In this document: positions 29,801-42,258 of the stretch, in pieces
Layout: every line of letters begins with the position of its first letter
Position numbering within the stretch: position 1 is the stretch's first letter
NCBI GenBank assembly: GCA_020284085.1
Contig: JACEVL010006441.1
Location: 1,964,501 to 2,028,500, forward strand
Direction: 5' to 3'
DNA length: 64,000 bases
DNA from: Aporrectodea caliginosa
Taxonomy: Eukaryota > Annelida > Clitellata > Crassiclitellata > Lumbricidae
Notes under the pieces: generated by a model
The model's input: the letters and a program-made list of their open reading frames with translations, nothing else
Database searches by the model: none
What the model was told of the DNA's origin: nothing
Made by a program: the position numbers and the translations under genes

Positions 29801-32800
29801 GTCCGAGGAGTTGTCAATGTTCTCTTCGTCACGGAACCAGGATATGGTCGGAGACGGAATGCCGGAGACCTGGCACTCGAGCGTCAGAGCAGTGCCTTCT
29901 GGGATGTCGACCGATCGCAGGTGACGAGAAAAGTCAGGAGGAACAATCTTCTGATGCGTTTCTGTTGACATAAAACATTTGAAAATTAATTCAAATGCAA
30001 AGTAATTGTGTATTTATATAAAAAGTATTATTTATATAAAAAAATACATTTCTATATACTACTACATGTACCAGGGCAGAAATTTGGTTTGAGATTTCTG
30101 CACCATGTGTGCCCCTCAGCTGTAATGAGTATACTGACTTACACTATCAGTGGGAAAATATTTTTGGCAAAGGACCCTTGACTTTGAGGAATGCAGTAAA
30201 TGCAACAGTATTATCAAAGACTTACCCTTGACTTTGAGGAATACAGTAATTGCAAGAGTGTTATCAAAGACTTACCCCTAACTTTGAGGAATGCAGTAAA
30301 ATTGCAACATTGCGCTATCAAAGACTTACCCTTGACTTTGAGGAATGCAGTGGTCTCAGCAGTTCCAGCATCAGTGGTTGCACGACACATGTACTTCGCT
30401 GAGTCTTCTGAGAAGGTTTCTTCGATCGTCAGCTGGCACAGTCCATCACGGTAGGTCGCATGGAGGTCTGGAGTCTGAATGGGCAGGAAGTCCTTGAACC
30501 ACTCGATCTTCGGAGTTTTTGTGTCGCACTCCAACCGACATTCAAAAGTAAACCTACACAAAATGTTCAATAAATCCACTTGAATACAACCACGTAATGT
30601 AATGTAATGCTAATCAATTATTTATGTGACACTGTTGGACAGTTGACTTTGACTTTGCTGCAACGAGATTTGAGAAAGCACAAAAATTAAGATATGCTCT
30701 GTTTTATTAAGTACAATAAAATATAATGTCAAATTGCTTTATAACTAATTTTTCAGAAATTTAAAGCATATGTTGTTAAGTTTTACCAAGACAACCACAA
30801 TTGTTTTACTTAAATCAATGATCTTCAAAGCAATAAAATTGAAATTGGTTTGTTTTATTGCATTTTTTAATTCATCATTCCATTTTTACATTGCAATAAA
30901 GATTATAGCCTTGCAAGCACAGTCATCTGTCTCCTTTCTTCCTGCATTACCTATGGGATTCCACCAAATAAGCCAAACCTATGCCTAAACTTTGATAATT
31001 TGTTTCTTGATGCTCTCTAACTAGCTATTTTGTTGTTCAAGAACTGCAGAGTTTCAATTATTGAAATGGTTGTACATTTAAGCAGATACCAACCTCTGGC
31101 CCTCTGTAATTTCAGCATTCTGTAGAGGCTGTACAAAGCGCGGCTGTTTCGGAGCCTTCTTATCCACAACTAGTTCCATTTGCGCCAGGATTTGCTACAT
31201 AGAAAGAAACACACAACTCCAATATCATGTTTGTAACACTTTAACAGCTAGCTGCATTGGTTTCCCAGTAGCTTTTAGTACACTCCCTTTGTCTTCAACC
31301 CTTTGTTAAAGTGTTAAACAATCAACAAAATAATAACCAAGACATGAAAGCAGAAACCGGAAAATTTTGCACAAATTTAAAATAAATCTTTTACTGTTGT
31401 TACACTAGAAACAACCACATACCAAATCAAGTACCAACAAAAACAAAATATGTTTAATCTTAAATACTTTAATGAAAACTGTTATAGGCAATGAAGCATC
31501 TATTATGTAAATTTTCCCCAAAGTTTAATTCCGATGCACCAAACAGTGGTGTTCGAAATCTAGCAATCTAATATTACATGCATCTTTCAATAATTCTGTA
31601 AACTGTTAGGTGCCAGCTGCTTGCCAACACAGCTTAACTACAATATTTAGTTCTGTCAGTAGTTGATCAACTCAACTATGATTCTGATTCAGTTTTCCAA
31701 ATGAATTAAAAAATCTTCCGTTTATTGGGACATGGCAGCCGAATGGTTAGAGTACTTGCACTTTAATGGGATAGTACAGGTTCAAGACTCCCCTGATATG
31801 GTTGCTTTGTAGGATCCTTCAGAAAGTCCTCACCAACTATTGTTCAACACCTTCAATTGATGCATGGTCAATGGAAAGTACATAAATAGTTAATAAATGC
31901 ACAGAAGTAATAATAATAATAATAATTACCCCAAGACATATTGCAAAACATCAAAGGAGAGTCAAAATACATTACCTCTTTCTTCAAGAGGTTGTCTCGC
32001 AGGATGGCCAGCTCTTCAATTGCCTTGACAAATGAAGCAAGAGCTTCTTGGTTTCGGTCAACAGTGTGTTGCATCTTCTGTGGTCCAGTTACAGAACCTA
32101 CATTTTGAACAATTAAGCAAACATGGTTTCTAAAAAGCTGAAACTCTGATCTCAACTTTCACAATTACAGCCAAAACGTCACTGTCTCTTGGTACATGTG
32201 CATTCCTAAAATGCATCTGTATAACACAGTGAAATAATAACCAATAACCTTGATTGACTTTACATTGCTGTTGGATGCAGTTGTGTCTACCAATGGGGGG
32301 GGGGGGTTGAAGAATGATCTCCCATGGTTGCCAGAAGTGGGGGATTGAGCGTTTTGGACATAAACTGGGGGTTGTTGATTTCTGTATATTAATTTACAGT
32401 TTCTGACGGACTTCTGAGTATATAGGTCGGCCGAGAGTGGGGGTTTTGTTCTCCCATTCTTATGGGGATGGGTTCAATCCCACTGCTTGAGTGCAGAAAC
32501 CTTAGGGTACAAAATTTTTCTCGGAAACTTAAATAAATATAAACTTTGAATAACTTTTGTTCATACCGTATAGATTTGTGGCAATGCACTCCATGTTGTT
32601 AAGACGTTCATTCTCTTTTAGAGCTCCGTCGTCTTTGAAGTTTACGAGCTGCGTGATGAGCGCAGATGCGTCTTGGGATGTCTTGCAATCAGTGGCCTTG
32701 CGACCAATCGTAAGAAGAAACTGACCAGCTCCGTTGATCCAACCATCACACTAAAATAGTTTAAGTCAATTCAAAGAATGCTGAGTTTTTGATAAAAGAA

Positions 32801-35800
32801 GAAAATTAACACAATAGTGAAAAGGTTCTATGCCTTGATTTTAAATGTTTGCCAATGAATATTTATACAAATTCAAAAATATCGGTTTTTGACATCCCAT
32901 TTCTCTCGAGTAATTGAGAACTGTTATCTGAAAAACAACTTTTACCTAAAGTTAGAACTGAGATCAGTTTAGAGAATCACCCTAAAAAGCACCTAGAAGA
33001 AGCTAGCTCCTTAACACGGTATATTAATTATAATTACAATTACAGCTATTATAAAGCTTCAAACAACCCTACATTAATTATTAAGATATTGAGGTTTAAA
33101 TAGGCTTCACTAAGTGTATTATATTGCATAAACATGCTAAATGTTATGGCATTGCACAAACGACAAAATTACATTGCATTAAAGTTACATTAAAACAAGT
33201 AACGTGAAATGTTATGTTAATTGTTTTGTACTTTGCTGCATTATGTATGAACTTCCTAAACCATAAACTCCTTACTTCGTCCATAAGTTCGAAGAATTTG
33301 CTGGAGTCATCAAGCGACTGATGGTATTCCGTGATGCTCCTATGAAAGTCTGACCATTTCCTTTCAACGTCGTCCACTTCTCGACGAATACGGCGCGAAT
33401 CGTAACGACCATCGCGAACCATCGTGTCTGCAGTGTTGGAGAAGTTCTTGACTTTTCCCTCGATCAGCTGTACAGACTTCTCAAATACCCTGAATGCCTG
33501 CGAGATCATTTTGACAGATGACAGAGAACTGCCGTAGCTGCCATGTCTAGCTCTCAGCTGACGGTGAAGCTCATCGAGTTCAGCGTGCAACTGAAACATA
33601 AAGACAACCATCAGTTTAAGAAAACTGAGATAAAATAATAATTAATGCACAAATAAAAAGATTATCTAAAGAGACAAGAATAGAGAGTAACCTACCAAAT
33701 GCTTTGTGTTTCCCATCATCTTTCTTTGCAATATTAAAACTATCCAGTTTAGCCAAGGTTGGGTAAGGAGCGCTCCTTTTGTAGTAACCTTGAAGGAGCA
33801 CTATATAAATCCTCACAATGAATGAATGAATAAATGAGAAGATAAAGCAACATAAATAACCCATATCTCTTTAACACTATCTAGGCATATAAGAAGTACG
33901 AAGATTACAATTACAATATGATGAAATCAACCCTAATATCGTGTTGAAATGAGGCTTACAGCAATAAAACCTAGTTGTTCATATTTAGTATTTTACACAG
34001 CGCTTCATAGACCAAAGGCATTAAGCGAATTGATCAAAATAGAGGATATGCATGAATGAATGAGAAAAGTAAAAAGCGAATATGGAAGACAAATATTGCC
34101 ATATTTGGAAATGCATTACATCCTTGTATGGCATGGAGGTCTGTCTGGTAGCATGCCATGTCTTTAATCCGATGACTGTGAGTTTAAGTCTCCCATGCAG
34201 ACTTCATGTAATGACCCTGGCCAACTTCTTTTTGCACACTTGTCATGTACCTCACATTCACAGTTACTGACCTTGTACATGAAATAAGTGCAGTAAATAA
34301 ATGCCAAGATTTTTTATGGAACCTAATTACCTGTCTAAGATCAAAGTAGAACTGGCACATCTGAAGATTCTGTTCAAGTCTGGCTTTCTGCTCTTCCCAC
34401 GTTCTCTCCCACATTCGTCGTCTCTCCTCTGTCATCTGCAGAACTTTCTGCACTTCATCCTTGGCAACTGCCTCTGAATCCTATGACAGAAGAAACACAA
34501 ATACAACTTATCAATAAACTCTAATTTATAGAACTGCTATAGAACTGTTATCATAAATTACAACAACAGTTATCATAACATAAAAGAACGATTATTGTAA
34601 CATACAAGAGTTGTTATCATAACATACAAGGATTGCTAACGTAACGTACAAGAACCGTTGTCATAACATACAAGAACAATTATCGTAACATAACAGAAAT
34701 GTTACTGTAACATTAAAGAACTGTTATCATAATGTAACATCTGTATTTGCTTTACGGGAAACCATAGTAAACAATGATAAAGCTATCCATCGTAATTGGA
34801 AGGGAACAAGAGACTTATGAACAGTGCAAATAATTTTATTGTATTGTATTTGATCATTTATAAAGCACTTCTCACAGCATATGCCCTTCAGAAGCACTCC
34901 CAGTGCTAGGTACTCCGAGAGAAAAGGAAGGTTTTAAGGTGAGAGAAGGAGGTAGAGATGCCACCAGAGAAGATGGTAGAGCACAGAGGAGGAGGAAGTC
35001 CATTAAGACTAATTAATTAATTAATCAATCAATTGATCACTCAATCAATGAATCAGTCAATCAATAATTTCATTAATCAATCAATCCATTAATGATTCAA
35101 TTCATTCATTCATTCAAGACACAGATGTACATAATGTACACAGCAAAGTAATTACTCCACAAGCATCTAACATGATGCTCAAACTACTCACCTGCTGCCG
35201 AACCCTTATCACAATTTCTTCTCCCTCCTCTGCAGTCGTGTCGATAAGATTCTTAATCTTGTTGCGTGATGCCTCGTGCTCACGAAGCAGGAGCTGAGCG
35301 GTTGTCAGCTCCTTTGGAAACTCAGTTCCAGTGTACTCTCTCTCCGTCTTCTCTATCAGTTTATCAAGCTGTAAACAGAGGCAGAAGCATGGTTAGAAAA
35401 GTGTCTGAATGCAGAACTGCTCAAGTTTAAGAGCAATTTTAAAATTTTTTAAATGGCAAAACTATACCAAAGTATAGCAACATTTAAGTACCTAAGAACC
35501 AGTCAACATTTAAGTACATGAGAACCAGTCAACATTTAAGTACCTAAGAACCAGTCAACATTTAAGTACCTAAGAACCAGTCAACATTTAAGTACCTAAG
35601 AACCAGCATTGCACGTTTTTTGCATTTCTGATAATCCATGATAGGTTATGATCTTCGCCCACTGGACTTTCGGCTCCAACATCCTGGAGAGTAGTACAGG
35701 ACGGGACAATTGGCAGAGTCATCCAGGCAGCAACACGTTGGTGATGGGCAGCCATTGCTAATGATGATGATTGTGATGACGATGATGAGTCATCAAAACT

Positions 35801-38800
35801 TAAAACTCTAGCTCTGCCCATTCTCAACATAACCTTTTTCTCAAATCAATGTTCTCCAATGACACTATATTACTTGGACTTAACATCATGCAGTTAAGAT
35901 TCATGTTAGATACTCACGTGTGAAACGCCTTTGTGAGGTACTTAAAACACACTATAATTATAAAGTATCATAATACATACACGCACAACATATACTGATT
36001 AATTTGCAGAGAATGATACAATGGTAAGTTTTAACCTAGGTCACCATTTTCTCCTTTGCACTTTGTTCAATAAAAGACGTCAAATCTAGCACATACTGAG
36101 ATCTTCTGCATCTTTAAATCATCTCATTACCTCGCGAAGGTTCTCGAAGAACTTGACGGTCATGTTGAGCAGTATCTGATATTCGTTGATGCGAGCTTGG
36201 AAACGAGTGTGTACCCGTAGCAGTTCATTAACCAACTGATCTCTTTGTCCCTGCGTGTCTCCCTGGAGGGAAAGCAACTCAGCCGTCTTGAGGTGCTTTT
36301 CCACCTCCTCCTGAGCTTTCTGGAAGAAAAAGAAGAAAGACATTCCTTCAGTAACGAGAAAGTCAAATTCATCTTAAATGGTGTTTAACACTTTAACGGC
36401 GAGCGTGCACTAAAATGCATGGAAACCAATCCCTCTCGTTGTTAAGGGGTTAAATGCTGACTCCTGAGTATATGTGCATGTATGAAACATGATTTATACA
36501 TAAAAATGATTAAACTAATTACAGCAATGCATTAATTAAATATAAGTGGAAGTTCCATAAACTGCAGTTAAATAATTGGGAAAGATGAATTACATATAAA
36601 TTAAAAAAATTTATTATTCTAATTACTTAACTAATCATATAAACTCCTGACATGAACTGCATTTATAAGTCTGAAGAAAATGCTTACTTAATCCGAAATA
36701 TTGTGAGATTTTATACCTATAATTTACACGAAGTACCACAATTATATATATGCTCTAAGTGTTTGGCACTGAATTTGTCAGTTTTTTATTATCTTAAGAT
36801 GCACACTTTTAGATCTCTTAGGTAACCAAGTTCCAGGTGCCCCTGAAAGGTTCTTAGAGAGTGTTTTTCATATATCCAGATATCCATACATACACATGTA
36901 CAACAGCATAGTCTGGAGTCTCTCAATTTGTCACAGCTTCACTGTTAATCATTCTGCTTGCGAAAAGCGGTATCAGCCCAGCTCCCACAAAAGGTGGCAG
37001 TTTTTCATGTTGAAAGCATACACATGCAGAAGTAGAAGTAGACTACAAGTCCACTGCCTTCCCATTTTTCTTAACCTGACATAATGCCTGGCATACTACT
37101 CCTCTGTTTCCTTCTAGTGCCCCAATAACCGGATCTTATTCTTCAAACAGCATCTTAGGACAACCTCCCTGACTTGACCCAGCATTCATGAATAATCTGG
37201 TGCCCTATGCATAGCTTTCAAGTAGCACTTAAGAGATTTCCACATTAACCACTACAGTTTAGAGGAAGACCATTGCTCTGATACCAGCCACATGACATGA
37301 ACTACTTCATACAAACAAACTTGATGAGCAAGAACTTAAGCCACATTCAAAGCCAAATAAGAAGCTTTTAAAAGTAGGTCAGACACCATTTAACAATTTA
37401 ACAAAGACCCAACTTGTTCTAATAACATCGTATCTCCATTCTAGACTGAACTTTGAAGACTGAAATATCACAACGAGCAAATTAACATGCATAAATATAT
37501 CTGACATCACCTTTGCAATTGGACCAAACTTGTCCACTTTCTCCTGCAACCTTTTCGCCTCTTCAACATTCCTCCCTAAAAATCCTGCATTGTATGGCAC
37601 AAAGAGCTCCTTCTCTTCCTTTACCAGCCAATCAATGGTCTAAAATCGAAGTAAATACACATTATACGTAACTAACAGGCAGAGCCATGCAGAAACATTT
37701 AACATGATCATGATATCACAGTGAAGAGTATGTGCAATATGCATTCTGCATCAAAACCCTGATCAGGCAGCATTCCAGCCATGCACTGTATCAGAGAGTG
37801 TACCTTCACCATAGGAAAAAATTCAATGAGTTTTTGTTGGAAGCTAACAGCCATCTCCAGTGATGATCCTAACTCTCCAGCAATCAGAGGAAAGAAATCC
37901 TCTTCAAGTTGCATAATCCAATAAATTGTCTAATAAGGAATCAATCAATCGATCAATCAAACAATCAATCAACAAACCAATATTCCAATCAATTAGGACT
38001 ACCAGACATTTGCTGCCTGCTGAACTGACAATGAAAAGCAATGCTCATAAAGCAGACAAAGTTCATTATCAAAATTACATTGAATAGTTCCACGTAAGTG
38101 TCCATGACCTTACATTAAATAGCCATCATGTAGTTAGCTAGACATGTACCACAGACGTCAATATAATCACAAGTAAATTTATAATTTTTCCATTTACCAA
38201 GACTTTCCAAATAAAGTAATAATAAGCACAGTTTCAGCATCTTTCCTGTAAATCTGACAAGTCAGATTATTCAGATTTTAAAAAGTTTTTTGCAACAAGC
38301 CAATTAAATAGTTAGAATTTTTGTGTTTTAGAAAATTCGACATCACTTATTCAAAATAACAATTGTCAAGCAGGCAACGTCGGGCGGTATACCTTGCGCG
38401 CGTCCTGGACAAACTGGTGCCACTGCGTCTTGAACTGTTTGCCAGTTGTTATGTGAACTTTCCAGTGTTCATAGTATTCTGTGATGAGGTACTTCCTCTC
38501 CGAGAAATGTGACAAGATTGTCTCCACAACAACAACTGCACGTCGAGTGTCCAATTTCTCATCTGCCTTCACCTGAAAAAATCATAAAAATTAATAATAA
38601 ATCCATAAATAATTAATAATAAATCCATAAATAATGAATAATAATCAATAATAAATTTATCATGCATTGAACCATCCTCCTGGAACAATCTACCATTAAA
38701 CCTACGAACTATTTCGTCACAGATAGCTGAAGAAATTTTTTCAAACCAACTTAAGACACCTTTTCAGATCTGTCAGCTTGCTATGTTAAGCGCCTTTGTC

Positions 38801-39839
38801 TAATTCTCACAGATGCCGGACACATTAAAAGTAATGTCAGGCATAACAAAGTCTAATACTACAAAGAACAATAATAATGCTGTTTTATAATTAACAAAAA
38901 GTAAACTGAATACAGCAACAAAGTCTACGTGAAAGCAGTTTTCGTAATCATTATTGAAATCCTAATCTCCAGACTTCTAAAGCACCACTTGAAAGCCAAG
39001 CACAGGGTACCTGCTTATTCAAGAGTGCCGTGTCAAGTCAGAGGGGTTGTCCACAGGGTAGTCAGAAGGAGGTCCGAGCCGGGTTGCCAGAGGGTCAATG
39101 GGGGCAGGTTTCATTTAGAACTGGAAAGTGGAGGATCAGATGAGTCTGGGTATGAATTCTTGAAGAGTCGAGATTTCAGTTTTTTGGCACCAATGTTATA
39201 AATGAGAAAACAGCATGCACTAAAACATGAAAATTCCAGTCTCAATTTTTTAATGGCTGAAACTGACCTCGCCAGCTTCTTTGATGAAGTGCTTTCCCTT
39301 GTGTTCGACGTCTGTGTAGCCAGAGTTCAGGTGAGTGAAGCTTTCTTCCTTGTGTTTGATGGCTGCATCAGAGACCTGAGTAGGATCAAGCTTTTCTATC
39401 CGTAGATACTCCTCCAGTGCATCCATCTGAATGGCAAGCTAGAAGGGAGGAACGTTAAACAATTCTCCATATATAACATCATGTAATGTCCCATATCATG
39501 TTCATACCTCTAAACACGAACAACCTATCAACAGACATTGCAGAAACTATCATATTACTAGCTACTGCAAAATATAAATTCCACAGTCTGATGCCATAAA
39601 ATGAAATCTATATGTGCCAATTAGCTTTTAATACAAGCTTTATAATATTTACTGAAAATTATTAAAAGACCTAAATGATACATTTATTCATTAATTCATT
39701 CATATCGAACATTTATATAGCACCCCTTTAAAACGCCAAGAGGCACTCCCAACTCCAGTATGGCCAAAATGAACAGTCTTAAGGTGAGAAAAAAAACATA
39801 GGCGAGGTTTGACAACTGGCTACAACTATAACTGCCCAG

Positions 39840-39902
<63 letters not shown>

Positions 39903-42212
39903 CATACCTACATACATACACTGTGTCCTGAAAAAAAGAGATCCTTTTGGTAATATGAAAATAAACTAGTAAATGTTCGTCGATTTTTTAAATTCCAAGA
40001 CCATTTTAATCCTGACATAATTTGCTAAATACTGGTTAAAGTATAAAAGTTTTTGTTATTTAATAATGACGTCATAATGACGTTATTTTCATCAAAATTC
40101 AAGTGTCAAGGACGGCACAAAAAATCATCTAAAATTGTCAATATTATTTTAAACTGTCATTTATCAATTATACATTTTAGTTTAATTTAATTTTCATATT
40201 TGAATAATTAGACTACAAGGCATGCTCAAAGTGTCCGCCTTCGGCCTCAACACAAGCTTCAAGACGAGCGCGCCATTGGCCAATAGCAGCATCGATAGCC
40301 TAACCAGCTGATCAAATTCATCCCAGGCATTAACAATACGCGCATGGAGTTCTTCAATGTCTCTGATCTTTGTCCTGTAAACCTTCTCTTGCATTAGTCC
40401 CCAAATCTTGTAATCAACGGGATTTAAGTCCGGGCTGTTTGGCGACCAAAGATTAGGAGGTATGAAATCCGGAGTTTCCTTTGTGAGCAGTTCAACAGTT
40501 TTATGAGCTCGGTGAGCTGGAGCACCATCTTGTTGAAATGTGTAATAATCCGAATATTCGCGGATATCAGGCAACAACTTTTCCAACAATCCCGGTAATA
40601 AGCTCCATTTATTTTCACCCCTGGTTCTATTAAATGGATTTCCATTCTACCAAGAGCCGATACACCAACCGAAACCATGACTGACCGACTAAATGTTGAG
40701 CAAGTACGAAGCAAACGATCAGCGATTTCAAGACGTCATTATGACGTAATTGTTTTAACTGGGCCGTTCATAAATTACCAATTTGTTGATAATTATGTCA
40801 GGATTAAAATGGTCTTGGAATTTTAAAAATCGATGAACATTTACTAGTTTTTTTCGTATTACCATAAGGAGTCCCTTTTTTTCAGGACACAGTGTATATA
40901 CATACATACATACATGCATGAATACATACAGACACATACACTGTTACAGGCTAGTAGGGATTGGTTAGGTTAGCTGCAGCCTGTAACAGAAGGGAGGGGT
41001 CAGAGTATCTACAGGAGCACCAAAGCAGGATATGTTGTACAGAGATACCCCTTGTATAAAAAAGATATTTAAAAGAGAGAGTCCAACTGCTAACCTGTTG
41101 TGCTTTCTTGTGAAAGGCAACGTAAGAAAGTGCCAGTCGGATGCGTTGTTGTACATAGGTGTGCAGTTTCTGCCACTGTTCCCGGAAGGCTTTAACCTTC
41201 TCGGTTGACGCTAATGCTTCAGGTGTTCCAAGTTTAGCGATCTCATCTGTGGTTGATGCCAGAGATGCTATGTCCGCAGCCTTGCTCTGAAACAACAGAT
41301 TATTTCAATCATGTCTATGGTTTGAAGTAAAATCTCTAATATTGTTTTGATGTTGGAGATGATTGAGGGCACAGAAGCAGCTTGCTAGCTATGATCCCCT
41401 AGAAATTGTCATTTATGCAATTATAAATCTAATTATCAAATTACATGAAATCACATGCAGGCCTGAAAAATCCCAAAGGTCCTACATAAATGCTTTTAAA
41501 TTTACATTCCAATATCAGTAAAGCTTTTTAAATCATCAAATCAAGCAAAGAAATCCTGACTGATAGCAAAGACAAGCGTCTACATTTATAGTTTCTGATG
41601 GGTTTCTCTTAAAGTGGCACTATATAAATTTATAATTACAAGTACACTCTCAATTACAACTATAATTCACAAGTTAAGCCATAGTCGTAATCATATTCTA
41701 AAAATTTCTACAGCACCTAAAAAACGAAGTCGCAGGAAACAGCTGATTCATAGGCGCTTAGTCAAATATAATCGATAGGCGGGGTGAAATCAGTTCGAGG
41801 GCAAGAAGCAAACCAGAAAGCTTTCTAAAAGCCCTTCAGTTTCTTTCCAGCTACCTTCATGTCTTCGTTTAAGCGTTCATGCAGTTCTAGGAAGTCCCGT
41901 CCTGATGAAAGGTTGGCTCCCATGTCGTTATGTTGTCCGAGCACAGCAACTGCGATCTGTGTCATCCATGAGTTCAGCTGAAATTGCATGAAAACAAAAT
42001 TCATTACCAGATATACTTTTAAACACTTGATTGACTGACTGACTTGACTAATTGACTGACTAATTAAATGACTAATTAATTAATTAACGGATCAACTGAT
42101 TGCCTGACTGATTGATTAAAGCTACTCATTTCAGCCGTGGTTAGGCCAGGAGTGCCTCTGAGTAAATATCTTGAAGGGGCGCTATATCACATTTCTTTGT
42201 ATATCACGTTTC

Positions 42213-42258
<46 letters not shown>

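Noticed and set aside
32296..32308. G-run as a possible G-quadruplex regulator
   Set aside because: A single homopolymer run without further G-tracts at suitable spacing.
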